A stretch of 64,000 nt of DNA, from assembly GCF_000143415.4 (NCBI RefSeq), contig NW_003314306.1:590897-654896 (forward strand), written 5' to 3'. A program made the translations under genes and the position numbers. This stretch comes from Selaginella moellendorffii. Taxonomy: Eukaryota; Streptophyta; Lycopodiopsida; Selaginellales; Selaginellaceae. This document shows positions 1-11,713 of the stretch, in pieces. The notes beneath the pieces were generated by a model that was not told where the DNA came from, made no database searches, and was given only the letters and a program-made list of their open reading frames with translations. Position 1 is the stretch's first letter. Every line of letters begins with the position of its first letter.

Positions 1-447
1 GAACCACTCGTGTTGGAAGCGCTTGAGTACTATTTGCGTCTTCACATAATGAATCGTCTCAATTCACAATCGGCGGGATTCAACCTCGAGATAGCTGCAG
101 CAGATGCTCTTTGCAGTTTTGAATACTTTGAATACTTTTATCCAAACTTTATTTTATATTTATCTAATGGTTATGGTAACTAAATACAAAAATAAGTTTT
201 TTTATACTCTCATACAGAGGAATTTTACTTTCAAACATATTATTTTATAATCACATGGCTTATTAAAGTATGACCAAGTTAAGTTTAGTCAGTTCATTTT
301 ATGACAGATTAGTTTGTGACTAATCAAAGGCTTTTAGACACTGCTGTGGAGTGTGCTCACCAACTGTGAGCAATGGTGCAAAGGGCTTGGGGGAAGTGGT
401 GATCTGTTCTGCATTAGCATGGTAATTCTTTCTTAAGTTTTAATAAT
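1..447 (+). other. AT-rich flank, probably with the 5' LTR of the decayed gypsy element
   Basis: No coding region is seen. The stretch ends immediately before a tRNA-Met-type primer-binding site, so at least its right part should be the 5' LTR of the element that follows. The LTR start cannot be fixed because no matching 3' LTR was recognised further downstream. Confidence 0.4.
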
Positions 448-459
448 TGGTATCAGAGG
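448..459 (+). other. Primer-binding site (tRNA-Met type) of a gypsy retrotransposon
   Basis: The 12-mer TGGTATCAGAGG closely matches the usual plant LTR-element primer-binding site complementary to the 3' end of initiator tRNA-Met, normally ending AGAGC. It lies upstream of gag-like sequence on the same strand, where a PBS is expected. It sets the element's orientation and its LTR/internal boundary. Confidence 0.7.
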
Positions 460-544
460 GTAGAGTTCAAGAATCTGCAAGTTTGTTGTTATAGATTCTA
501 GGGAGGAAGTTACTAATCAATCATCTGTAGAGGCTTGGACAATA

Positions 545-1425
545 GATGAGGTGGTGCTGGAATTGTAAGCCTGCAACAACAATATCGAAACCCTTGAGGT
601 TGATATGTATGGATTTTTAGCAAACATGTGTGAGTGCATAAAAAAGATGGAGAATTCTTGAGGTGGCAGGAGTTGTGTTATAGATTAAGCTCAGATTCCT
701 GAGTTTGATGGCACTAATGTCCCTATGGATTGGCTGCACAAAACCTTGAAACTGATCTAGGGTCAAGGATTGCCAGATAAGGATGCATTGATCTTTGTGG
801 AGGTGGTGCTTAAAGGCTAGGTTACACATTAGTGGACTTGCCTTTTGAACCAATATACCACTGCTAGCAAAGGATCTTTGGTGCTAATTGAATTTGAAAA
901 AGCTTTCAAGTAGAAATTTGCTCCTTGCTATGATGCTTTTCATGCATGATGCAAGCTTTGGTACTTAAAGCAAGATGATTTGGGCCTAGAAAAGTGTATT
1001 AAGAAGTGCCCAACAACTATACTGAGGAGGTCTAAAAAGATTACTTTATGAATGGCTTACACAACAAAGGGATGCAAAATCACTTGAAAACTTCCAAGGT
1101 AACAAAGTCTTTAGAGAAGCTTTTTGAACAAGTTTTGAACTTAGTGGATGAGGGTGAGCCATGTCCTTAGGACAAGGGTGCCAAACATGGGAGAAGCCCC
1201 TCTCAAGACAAGACTAATGGTGGATGTGGGTATTTGAAGTCTTGTGTGGAGTGTGGCAGCAACGGTGGTCGAGGCAATGGTAAGAAGCCTCAGATTACCA
1301 AGAAAATGCACAACCATTGCCATAAGTGTGGTGAGGAAGGCCATTGGAAAGCAGATTGTTCTCTGTTGAAAAACAAGAACAAACCTTTGAACACAAGTAT
1401 TAGAGCTTTAAGCAGGAAGGTCTAG
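545..1425 (+). pseudogene. Degenerate gag with CCHC zinc knuckle
   Basis: Gag remnant of the gypsy element. The clearest part is a retroviral zinc knuckle CX2CX4HX4C at 1318-1359, with Cys, Cys, His and Cys all kept. Upstream are gag-like fragments (around 700-1130) in shifting frames with several stops. In intact elements gag forms the cytoplasmic particle and the knuckle binds genomic RNA. This copy is not translatable as one protein. Confidence 0.7.
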
Positions 1426-1544
1426 GAAATGCAACATGAGGAGAATCCAGATAAGAAGTATATCTCTATGATTTCCTGTACATTTAATGGGATTTGGAGT
1501 GATGTTCTTATGGACTTGGCTTCAGAATCCTATGTGATTTGAGT

Positions 1545-4060
1545 TGAGGGATTGCTAGGAGATCATATAGTGTGCATTTTACTGGATAGTGGCAATTCCA
1601 ACAATTTTATCCCAGTAAAGTTGGTTGAGTACAAGCTGCCAATGACTAAAGTGATTCCTTATAGAATTTCTAGAGTTGCCACCAAGAACCAATAGTGGGA
1701 TGGTGTGGTGCATGACTTATTGGTGAAAGCTGGTAAGTTCACCATGGTGGAAGATTTCTTTTTTGCAAATTTATATCATGTGGACATAATCCTTGGCATG
1801 TCATGGCACATGCATGTTGATCCCAAGATCAAGTGGAGCCTTCAACATGTGAAGCTTGAGTATATGGCATACGTGATATTTGGTTTGGAAGCAATGTTCC
1901 AAGCTTGACTAAGTTGAAGTTGGTAATGTCTTTGAAGAGCACTGTGCACAATAAAGATAATGAACTTTGTTTGATGTATATCTGAGAGTTGGATACATCA
2001 AAGTTTTTGCATGGAGAATCAATGGTGGGCAGAGGAATTTGAGGAGTTGAAGGATATGTTCTCAACTGAGATACCATGTGGTTTGCCACCTTTATGTGGA
2101 GTTGGACATGAAATTATGCTAAAACCAGGCATAAAGCCAATCTATTGACAACCATTTGAGCTAAGTCATGTTGAGGAAGTAGAAGTCAAATATCAAGTGA
2201 CTAAGTTGCTTAAGTACAGCTTTATCAAGCCAATCAAGTCTCAATTTGAAGTACCAATCTTGCTTTTTAAGAAGAGAGATGGCTTGATGTGGATGTGTAG
2301 TGATTACTATGCTTTAAACAAGAAGACAATCAAAAAGAACATGCTGATGCCGTATATAGATGACATTTGGATAGGCTTGGGGAAGCTATAATTTTTACCA
2401 AGATTGACTTGCAAAATGGTTATCATCAGATTGCTCTAAATGATATAGATATCACAGAGTTAGCTTTCTTTATGAGTTTTAAGCATTTCAAATTTACAAT
2501 GATGCCATTCAGATTTATGAATGCACCAGTGACTTTTATGAGGCTCATGACCCATGTGTTTGGGGAGTATTTGCATAACTTCGTGGAGATTTTCCTTAAT
2601 GATATTTTTATCTTTAACAAGAATATGATTGGGCATAGACGACATGCACAAAGTGTTAGAGTTGTTATGTAAGTATAAGCTTTATGCTAAGAGGAGTAAA
2701 TGTGAGTTTGTGTAATTTGAATGCAAATTTTAGGCCATATTGTCTCTATTGAAGGAGTTAAGACTAATCCATAAAAATTTGTTATCATGGAAGAATGGCT
2801 AACTCCAACAAATATTATTAAGTTAAGGAGTTTTATGGGAATGGCTAGTTATTACCACAAGTTTATTAAGCATTATGTTGATATTACTTTTCCTTTGACT
2901 CAGTTGCTAAGACACTTATTTTGAATAGAAGACATTACAAGAACAAAACTTTCAAGGTTTAAAGGACACTTTAATGCATGCTCCGATTTTACATCTTGCA
3001 AATCCAAGAAAACCATATATAATGGGTGTGGATGCAAGTGGGTATGTCGTGGGTGGTGTTCTCATGCAAGATGATCATCCTATTGCATATAAAAGCAAGA
3101 TATTAAACCCAACAAAGCAACAATACTCTACTATAAACAGGAGCTTTTAGCAATTATTAATGCACTATATGTATGGGAAAATTATTTATTTGGTATTGTG
3201 TGTACAGTGTTCATGGACCATAAGCCATTGGTGTTGTTATTCACCTAGAAGGAGCTTAACTCTCGCCAAACACAATAAATGATCAAACTTATGGAGTTTA
3301 ATGAATTTTTAATTGAGCATAAGGTTGGATATGCAAATGTGGTGGCTAATGCTTTGTCTCATATGCACTCTACTTTTGTGGGAGAAGGGATTTATCCAAA
3401 AGCAATAACTGAATTTGCTAGTATAATTAAGTAAGTTCAACAGCAAAATGTCAAAGTACAAAAGCTTAGTGTGTGTATGGAGCCACCTTTATCATGCTGA
3501 AATGGTTTACTCTTGTATAATGGCTAAATATATCTTCCTTGAGTTGATGAACTGATCAACCATATCCTCTATTATTATCATGACCACTTGAAGGCTGGTC
3601 ATTTTAGGGGGAAAAAGACTTTCAAGTTGATCAAGCATAAGTTCTTTTAAAAGAAAATGAAAAATGATATTCTCAAGTATTGCAAGATATGCAAGAATTG
3701 TTAGCAAATGAAGGTGCCAAGAGAAAAGCCAATATAGCTTTTAGTGCCATTGCCTATCTGAAAGGATAGATGGAGGGGCATATCCATAAATTATATCATG
3801 CATTTGCCAAGAACAAATAGGCAAAATGAATAAACTTGGGTCATTGTGGATCATTTGACCAAGTTTGTAAGATTGATTCTTCTAAAAAAGGCAGCAAAGA
3901 GTATGAACTTAGTTGTTGAATATGTCTTTCCTCAATTTGGTTTGCTAGTGAAAATTGTGAACAACAAAGGCTCAATATTCATGAATGAATTTTTGAGAAG
4001 CTTTATGAAGTTCATAATTATTGGCATCAACCTTAGACAATGGACAAATTAAGTGAGTCA
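1545..4060 (+). pseudogene. Degenerate pol (protease, RT, RNase H, integrase)
   Basis: Broken polyprotein. Protease-like segment near 1550-1850 has LLDSGN in place of the usual DTG and a later ILGMSW motif. RT fragments at 2197-2670 keep ALNKKT, TKIDLQNGYHQI and PFRFMNAP, but the catalytic YxDD box reads FLNDI, so one aspartate is Asn. RNase H is at about 2960-3370 (VDASG, then DHKPL in a shifted frame, then NVVANALSH). The integrase zinc-finger remnant is near 3560-3710. The core near 3846-4050 has NNKG where SDxG is expected. Catalytic substitutions plus many stops make it inactive. Confidence 0.8.
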
Positions 4061-4350
4061 ACCAAGTGGTTAAGGATAATATTAAGATGCACTGTTCATA
4101 AGTAATAAGGATAATGGGATAATTTTTTATTCATTATGGAGTTTGTTTGCACTTTACTTTGTGATGCATAATTGTCATCCAAAGACAGCTTTTGAGCTCA
4201 ATTTACTTGGAATTCAAGCATCTCAAATGTATAATGAGGCAAAGAGTTTATCCATAAAATTGGATGAACTCTAAATGTATGTAAGAAGAATTTGCAAGTG
4301 GCTCAAGATTGAATTAAGACATATGTTGATAAACATCAAACTTCCAAAGA

Positions 4351-6078
4351 GTTTAAAGTTGAGGATTTTCTTTATTTACAAGTGATATTTTTAGTATTAT
4401 AGAGTTATATGACCATCCTGTCCTTAAAAGATGCATATGCGATACACTTTATGAATGGGGTTTTTAATTTTCAATTTTAAGTCTTTGCACAAAGGGTAAA
4501 AGTTTTTGGTAGTAGGGGGAATGGAGTACTCATCATTTTCTTACAAGCCTACTTTAGTAGATTGGGGTTTGATTTAGCCATGGTCTTAATAAAACTTATT
4601 ATATGAAAAGAAAATGATGATTCTGAAGTGAAGTTTAAAATTTTAGCTTACCACGACCTATACTCCCCTACATCTTTGTGACCTTCCATGAATTGGATGG
4701 TTCGATCACCTACCTCGAGTGAAGGTCTTACTAGAAATCATATATGTTGCATTAGGGTTGCATTTAGGTAAGAGATAAAGGAAGATCTTATGGATGCATT
4801 ACTAATTGAGTGACCTTTCTTTGAGGGAAGTTATGGAGATTAAGCCCTCAAATGGATTGTGGCTAGATAAAAAATTATTATTTGGGACAAAAGATGTTGT
4901 ATGCTAGTAAAAAGCTTTGATGAGGTAGTTTCAAGTTTTCCATATTTATAATTTCCTTTTACAAACATCTTGACATTATATGGACAAAGCACAAATATTT
5001 TCTAAGCAAGAGATATGTTTATTTCTGTCAGGTAGTTGAGGTTTGAGATTCTAATTGAAGATGATCTATGCCTTAAGAGTCAACTTGCTGGTGGCAATGG
5101 TATCAAGTGGCAAGCAGACATAAAGAGGGCCAAAGCAAAATTGAGGAGAAATGAGAAATTAGACATTTTAAGGTTATAATAGAAGATGTTGATGATAAAG
5201 TGATTTTATATTTAGAGTGTTGGAATAGTTACTGAAGTAGTGTAAAGTAAAAATACTTTCTCACATCCCATTCTATGGGGTATAAGCAAGCAATGAAGCG
5301 ATCAACAATTAGGTTAATGGCAAAACTTAGCTCCTCTAACATCATCAGTACACCTCATTGATATGAATAAAAAACTTCTGCACAAAATGATCGTGAATAT
5401 TGAAGAGTTTTGCAACAGTTTAAGCTTGTAGGTTTTTTCTTTAGGAGAGCTGTGACTTCATTGATTAGGAGAAGGTAAAGATCAGATGTGCAGATTGCAA
5501 TTCTCTTATTCAACTTTTTCCTCCTTGAGATAAACTTCTCAAATCATTTGTTAAGTCATAATGTTTACATTGCAGGTGGATTTGCTCATAATATTGAATA
5601 ACATATTTTGCATGTTGATGAAGTTGTTTGCAAATAGAAGAAAAAAGGTAAAAGGAAGCTAGGTCAACCTCTAAAGATAGTAATTACTAATGAAAAACTG
5701 TCTAGTAGTGCTAAATTCTTCTCAAGTAAGCATGATGATATTCATTGCTAACATGTTTTTTTTAGGAGAAGATAATTCTATGGCTGCAAATGCAAGCACT
5801 AAGTGATAGAGACTCTTTAATAGTTTAAGTTTGTTATACATTTTCCAGTAGTTTTGATATTTATGAAGTTGTGTTGGGGTTTTTATTTACCTCTACATTT
5901 TACTATGTGGCATTCAAATAGTCTTAGAACTTTTAGCATCCCAACGCCAAAACAACTGAAAAAAATTGCCTTATTTTTTTTATAAACCTTCTAGAGCTCT
6001 CAAACTGCAGGAAATACAAGATGGATGATACCTGTCTAACTCCTATCATAGAGTTGACATATATTAGGATTTAAATCA
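4351..6078. other. AT-rich non-coding stretch
   Basis: No open frame of useful length or recognisable domain on either strand. It may contain the remaining 3' part of the gypsy element, but no copy of the sequence preceding the PBS was identified, so the 3' LTR is not confirmed. Confidence 0.4.
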
Positions 6079-6760
6079 TTGTCTATGGGTGATGAGGTTC
6101 TCAGGCTCTCCAACACCAGCGCCTTGGCTTGCTCGTACTTCCTTTGTAGACTAGCTTGTAGGCCAGAAGGCCAGAACAACTCTCTTCATGTAAAAGGGTG
6201 GCATGTGAGCATAGTTGGCAAGGAAGAACCAAGCAATGTATTTCGTCTGCTTCCACAAGAGGAAAGCTGGCACTGCTTGTCCTTGAATCACGTGTTTGCT
6301 TCAGCTGTGAAAACCATCTTGCAAGGACACTCTGTGGCTTTGAATCTTCAATTTGATTGCAGCCTTGTGGAGCTCTATCTCCACACCAAGGAGCTGAGTG
6401 TGCAGCTATAGGTTCTCATGAGGATTTGTTACATAGGTGGCCATGATGAGGAAGAGAAAGTAGCATTTACCACAACGAGTGTTGAAGGGAGCTTTGTTGT
6501 TGCTCATAAAGTTCATTTTCCTTTTTCTTGCTTTGCTATTTCTCTTTCATTTAACTCATCTTTCCAGGATCTGGTGTTTCCTTGGACATATGAGCCATAT
6601 GTGCATATACTGCCCGGATGGAGAGTTTATTCTGGAGCATGTGCCAAGGCCACGGCGATCTCAGCCAGCCATGAAAAGTAGCTTGAAGGTCCAGATTTCT
6701 TTTCATCACGTCCCAGACTTCTGTGTGATCTGTCCATCCCCTAGGTCCAGCCTGGCGTTA
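6079..6760 (+). pseudogene. Unrecognised gene-family copy, plus strand (arm 1 of inverted duplication)
   Basis: Contains LPQEESW, FASAVKTILQGHS, LVELYLHTKEL and IGGHDEEEK in order. The same blocks occur on the minus strand at 7809-7380 and 10499-10190. A TAG at about 6409 interrupts the join between the LHTKEL and IGGHDEEEK blocks where the third copy reads Gln, so this copy carries a nonsense change. I do not recognise the family; it looks like a repeated lineage-specific gene. Homology to the minus-strand arm continues past the coding blocks to about 6760. Confidence 0.5.
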
Positions 6761-7089
6761 ATACTCCTATTTTCTTGGTGGACGTATCATCCCAAATACT
6801 ACAAACAGGACAACAGTTGGAAGTCCTAATGCGCCAAGAGATGCGTGAGATTGCCCAGTAGTCTGAAAAAGTCAGAAGTTCCGATTGTCTTGGTTGCTGC
6901 TCCAAATGGAGTTATCTTACCCCTGTTCGGGCTTCCATGTAGACCGTCTCGTCACCTGACATTGAGCCATGAAATGCAGAGCTCGAGGCCCACGTCTCTG
7001 GAAGCTTTAGCAGGACTTCAAACTGTTATCATGTACACATAATTTGAGATGAAACGTCCAACAAGAAAACAGAAGTATTGATGCCACCA

Positions 7090-7809
7090 GTCCGGACCTA
7101 GAGGATGGAAAGATCACACACAAGTCTGGGATGTGATGAAAGAAATCCAGACCTTCAACCTACTTTTCATGGAGTTCCCCATTGGCTGAGATTGCCGAGG
7201 CCTTGACACTTGCTCCAGAATAAAGTGTCCATGCAGATCCTTTAGATCAGCACAGTAAATGAACAATCACATGCCATATCTCCGAAAAATAAAAAATGGA
7301 GCACTTTATATGCAATGTGGAAAAAAGAAAGAAAGAAAGATAAAAGCTCGTTAAAATGAAGGAGAAAATAGCAAACCAACCTTACAGACCCTTCAGGAAA
7401 TCCTTGAACTTCTCCAGCATATCATCACCGGTGGTGGAAATCGCTGCTTTCTCTTCCTCGTAATCGCCACCTATGGAGCCTGTAGCCGCACCCTCGGCTC
7501 CTTGGTGTGGAGATAAAGCTCCACAAGGCTCTGAGCACTGCTGGGATCAAACCAGAGATTCAAAACCGCCAAGTACCCTGCAAGATGGTCACAGCCGAAG
7601 CAAACGTCTGATTCAGGAGCCCTGGACAAGCGCCGCCAGCTTTCCTCCTGTGGAAGACGAGGAAGAAGTCTACAAACCGATCGAGCTGGTCCCTGTGCCA
7701 CCCCGCTCGAGCGAAACACGAGAGTAGCTCGGCCAAAGCGCTGCCACTGGACGAGAGCTGCCAGAAAGTGGCACACTCCTCTTCCAAAGGCCGCAGCGAG
7801 GGTGATCAT
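7090..7809 (-). pseudogene. Unrecognised gene-family copy, minus strand (arm 2 of inverted duplication)
   Basis: Minus-strand copy of the family seen at 6079. One frame from 7787 gives DQLDRFVDFF and FHRRKAGGACPG; another gives LVELYLHTKE (near 7500) and then EEEKAAISTTGDDMLEKF (7450-7400). Moving between blocks needs frame changes, so this is probably a pseudogene or spans small introns not resolved here. FHRRKAGGACPG aligns with FHRKKCGGACLG of the third copy. Confidence 0.5.
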
Positions 7810-8019
7810 GAATATTTATCTGGTGTCTATCGTGCTGTTGAGTAGTAATCCTCTGAGAGGGAAGAAAAATCTTCTATGTACATAGAATCTCAAAATGTGT
7901 ATAATTCTTGAATAATAGACAGACTTTGCCAATGCTCCAAACAGGCGTATGTGTTCCTGCTAGCCCAGGAAGCCTCTTTAACTTACAAACTAGCTCAAAC
8001 TCATCTGTTTGTGTGGCGT

Positions 8020-9027
8020 TCATCCTCCTTTCTCGTTGAGTTGAGTGGATCGCTGCCCAGCGTACACTTGATCAAGCATCGCTTTAGGGGTCTTTGCAGA
8101 GACGGCAACCAAGCCACCCTTGTCGTCAACCTTCCACACGCCATAGCCATCAACTGCGCATACACCCAGCCACTCGCTGGCCATTGTACTCCCACAGCCT
8201 CGCGGTGCACAGTCCCGGGAGCGGCAAAACGCAGCGCAGGATCTCTCCATCCGGGTCAACCTTGTCTTCCAGGAGGCTGCGGACAACTTCCCCGGTGCTC
8301 CACCTGGCGCGGCCGAAGTCGTAAAATCCCAGGATGGCGGCATCGTAGAAGTAATCGTCCAAGCCTGGGAATACTACGTTCACGATGTAATCTGAAAGTC
8401 GCTGCTGCGCCTTCACCTTGACGTAGGCTGGGGAGAACGGGAGCTTGGGGAGAGAAGACGAGCGCGTTACCGAGTCGTAGATGCAGCACCAGTGGCCTGA
8501 GAAGTCGACAGCAGTGTAGGGCAGACCGACTTTGAAGCCATTCTTGTTGACGAACATGGCAAAGTCGATCACTCCCGCTAAACTGTATCTTTCTCTGTCC
8601 TCCCAATGGAGCGGTGGTAGTTCGCTCCACTCTTGGGTGACTGGATTCCCCACCACCAGCTGAAACACATCATCAGCGGGATCAACCATGCCCCTGTGCG
8701 TCCTGAAGAGGCATACCAGGCCACCCGCGGAAGCAACGACTTGAGCGCGAGGAAATTCTTCCGTTTTGTGGGGCAACGGAAACTCCACGCTGTATTTGGG
8801 CTGTGATGGATCCCAGGCGTGGCAACGCTCGCCGTGGAAGGAGCTAGTCATAAGCCGCAAGGATTCCTTGTGGCCACTGTTTTGGCACCAGCGGCGGCGA
8901 AAGCGTTCCATGACTTGCAAACGGCGGAGCATGCGGTCACTAGTGTGGCCAGGTCCACGTAGCTGAGAAGCGTCTCCAAAATGTCGTCTTGCAGGGACAC
9001 AGGCGCTTCTTTTCTCCGTTTCTTCAT
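8020..9027 (-). pseudogene. F-box protein with two compensating frameshifts
   Basis: The N-terminal frame from 9027 (alternative upstream ATG 9087) encodes an F-box: SLQDDILETLLSYVDLATL then VCKSWNAF. The body (8932-8150) is open in a second frame and carries an F-box-associated pattern, VVGNPVTQEWSELPPL. The C-terminal tail (to 8020, with GYGVWKV) returns to the first frame. Two single-base-type shifts, near 8850-8930 and 8150-8340, therefore cancel. Plant F-box proteins recruit targets to SCF ubiquitin ligases through SKP1; the target here is unknown. Either a young pseudogene or two sequence errors. Confidence 0.65.
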
Positions 9028-9539
9028 CACAAGAAGAGTGGAGAGAAGCACGTTATGGTACTGCAAAAGGGATGCAGGGAACCCCAAAACGAACGGAAAA
9101 CAGAGACGAAGACGCCTCTCCCTTCCATATCCTACAAGAAAAAAAGAAGCTCGTTCTCTTTGAAGAAGTTATTCCCCATTATCTGTCCTCACTGGCTTGT
9201 GCTTCTCCAGTTGAAACCGAGCTTCTCATAAATCTCTCCAATCCTGATTATCCGGCCTCGTTCCCTCTTTAAACATCTAACAAAAACAAACGCGAGCAAA
9301 CTTACTTTGATGGCCGATCGTACAATCGAGCAGACAATACTGGGGACGGTCTCTTGTTTTGTTGCCACAAAAGATGTGTTCATACTGAGGAAACATCAAA
9401 AGTGTTCATTGTAAAGTCATGGCGTGATAAACAAACACCTGTGACGTTCTTCCAGTCAGATTGAACGTAGAAAACACACGACTTACATGAATCATCGACC
9501 ACTGTCATGGGAATCCATTTGGGTGCTGTCAAGAGTAAG
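9028..9539. other. Intergenic, no supported gene
   Basis: Upstream region of the F-box gene. Short open frames exist on both strands but none shows a domain or plausible exon structure. Confidence 0.4.
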
Positions 9540-9689
9540 ACTGTAAAGAAAAAGAGAACCTTTAGTCATTGGTGGTCCACTTAGTCGCGGACCTGTAAGT
9601 TGATCATGTCATGGTAGAAGTGGGTAATACTTGTTGAAAACTTTCTCTAAAAAGAAAAAAAAAGGAAAAGAAGCAAAGAACCTTTTTTC

Positions 9690-10499
9690 TTTCCTGTCAA
9701 GGTGAGCCTCAGTAGTTTCTGGAATTCATCAATGTAGTCTTCGCTGCTCATGACGATTGTCGCTCGATCCAGCAGCTCTTTAAACATCTACGACCACAAA
9801 ACAAATACGTGACCACGGTAGCAAAACAATTTCACATACTTATTTTCATACATCGTGATCATTCGCGTATACATAACTCTCTTGTTTCGTCACGACAAAA
9901 CTATGCCAGGCGTGCTCAATCTCTCCACTCTGCCATCAGTGTCCAAGGGCTGAAGGAGACATTCATAAGTGAAAACCATTTCTTCAGAACACTTTGCGCC
10001 ATTGTTTCAACCGTTGAAACAATTATTGATTGATTGATTGGGAATCTTACCTCTTATACCCCGTCAGTGGTATTCCTAAAGAGCGTGGAGACGTACTCGG
10101 TGATATTCCCTTTGCCGCAAGCATAAAATGGATTTCTTGGCAGTCCAGCATCTTGCGCTGTAACTACACAACTTGTAGTTCCCTGCTCAGAGCTGGCACC
10201 AGTATCATTGTCGTGAGCAAGTCAGCTACCTCCGGGGAAGCCTTGAACTTCTCCAGTATTTCATCGCCGGTGGTGGAAAACGCTGCTTTCTCTTCCTCGT
10301 CATGGCCACCTATGGAACAAATCCTCGTGAGAGCCTGTAACTGCACCCTCAGCTCCTCAGTGTGGAGATAGAACTCCACAAGTCTGGGATCAAACCGAAG
10401 ATTCAAAGCCGCTGAGTGTCCCTGCGAAGAAAACGCCTGATTCAAGGGCCCCAGACAAGCGCCGCCACACTTCTTCCTGTGGAAGCCGACGAAATACAT
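9690..10499 (-). CDS. Third member of the unrecognised repeated family, probably multi-exon or decayed
   Basis: The first coding block (10499-10190) has FHRKKCGGACLG, LVEFYLHTEELRVQLQALT, CSIGGHDEEEKAAF and GDEILEKFKASPEVADLL. Further minus-strand blocks look coding and are separated by intron-sized gaps: about 10138-10045 (GLPRNPFYACGKGNITEYV), about 10020-9925 (MAQSVLKKWFSLMNVSF) and about 9787-9690 (FKELLDRATIV, EDYIDEFQKLLRLTL). This is the best-preserved of three copies. No domain was recognised; exon joins are uncertain, so intact gene and pseudogene remain open. Confidence 0.35.
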
Positions 10500-10788
10500 C
10501 GCTTGGTTCTTCCTTGCCGACTATGGAATCTCACATCCCGCCCTCGTACATGAAGAGCGCTGTTCTGACCTACAAGATGGTCTATGAAGGAAGTAGGAGC
10601 AAACCAAGGAGCTGGTGCTGGAGAGCCCGGATTTTTCCCGTCAGGTCTGGATGTTTTGCGATGTCTTGGACGAGCTCAAGATCTTCATGACCGAATCCTC
10701 CAGAGAAAGGTTCTGCGGAAAGGCAGTCAAGATGATCGAGTTGGATCCACAAGCAAATAACCCCGCCAACTTGTGAGGGTATAGTACT

Positions 10789-11275
10789 GAGACACGTGGT
10801 GACACGTGGCGGATCTGACTCTCAACTGTATCTAAGCATAGTTTCAAAATGATATCCTGACGCTGAATGGAGGAGGAAGACAAAGAGCCCTTTGATCTGG
10901 AGTGGCTCTGATTGTGAATTGAAAAAATCAAGAGTGAGTTTTTTTGTTTATTTTCATATTGTGCAGGCAACCCTAAAATAGAGGTGGTGAATTGCTTCGG
11001 GCCTTTATGCTAATGGAGAGATCACATTTGAGTGGGGGAAATGGAGCAAGATGCTGATTCCTGACGGGTCCTGATACACGTTGGGCTGTGTGCAAGTTTG
11101 GGTACTTTGGAATATGCTACTACTGCTATTCAACACTAGGTTTCTTAGTGGTTTAGCATTAGTTTCCTTTTTTTCTGATCTGGGATTTATTACAGACTCA
11201 CACCTTGGATCATAAAAAAAGGAAAATCACTAGGAAACCTAGAAACTTGATCTGCCACGTGTCACCACGTGTCTC
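10789..11275. mobile_element. Non-autonomous element with 27-bp terminal inverted repeats
   Basis: Bases 10789-10815 and 11249-11275 are reverse complements with a single mismatch over 27 bp. Each arm contains two CACGTG cores. The 487-bp unit has no transposase-like frame, so it resembles a MITE. No clear target-site duplication was found at its borders. Confidence 0.6.
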
Positions 11276-11713
11276 AAAGTCCGGCTCCGTTCTAGTCGCG
11301 GAGTGGACGCGTGCTAGAAGAGCATCCGAGACGATGTCGCGCGCCGAGATCCGTGCTGGTGACCGGATCCATATCCGGACGATGGATGATCATCGGTCGA
11401 GAAGTTCCCTGGAGGACATCTCGGACGTAGATGCCGAGATAGTTGCTCCACAAGTCACGCAGCGCGTCATCGCTCGGGTAGACCGCGGATGAGGCCTCAG
11501 CGAGCCGGAGGAGGTCTAGCGAAGAACTTGGAGGCCCGTATTCTCCCGCGCAAATGTGACCATCCGGAACCGAGATGGCGGCGTTTGGATCTTCCAGATG
11601 TAGGAGCACCGCCACTGACGCGGCAACGCAGCTCCTCGCCCATGGTGATAAACCCTAAATCCTACATTATACTCGAAGCTTATCCCAGCTAGGGCTTTTG
11701 GTGTGGAAGGAGG

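Larger units (their letters stand above)
448..4350 (+). mobile_element. Decayed Ty3/gypsy LTR retrotransposon, plus strand
   Basis: Internal region of an old gypsy element in canonical order: PBS, gag with zinc knuckle, protease, reverse transcriptase, RNase H, integrase. Every domain is recognisable but broken by stops and frameshifts, many of them TAG where the family would have CAG. After about 4.35 kb the similarity fades into AT-rich sequence. RNase H before integrase places it in Ty3/gypsy rather than copia. It cannot be autonomous. Confidence 0.85.
6079..7809. repeat. Large inverted duplication (two arms about 0.7 kb, spacer about 330 bp)
   Basis: Arm 1 (6079-6760) and arm 2 (7809-7090 on the opposite strand) carry the same coding blocks and the same downstream non-coding block. 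For example, 6627-6760 matches the reverse complement of 7091-7230, including TTTATTCTGGAGCA and CCCAGACTT. Transcription through both arms would yield a long imperfect hairpin RNA. The arms have diverged by many substitutions and small indels. Confidence 0.75.

Noticed and set aside
10660-10770. PPR E-domain-like phrase (AVKMIELDPQANN) on the plus strand
   Set aside because: Only about 15 residues, with the surrounding order unlike an E domain; overlaps the flank of the unrecognised family.
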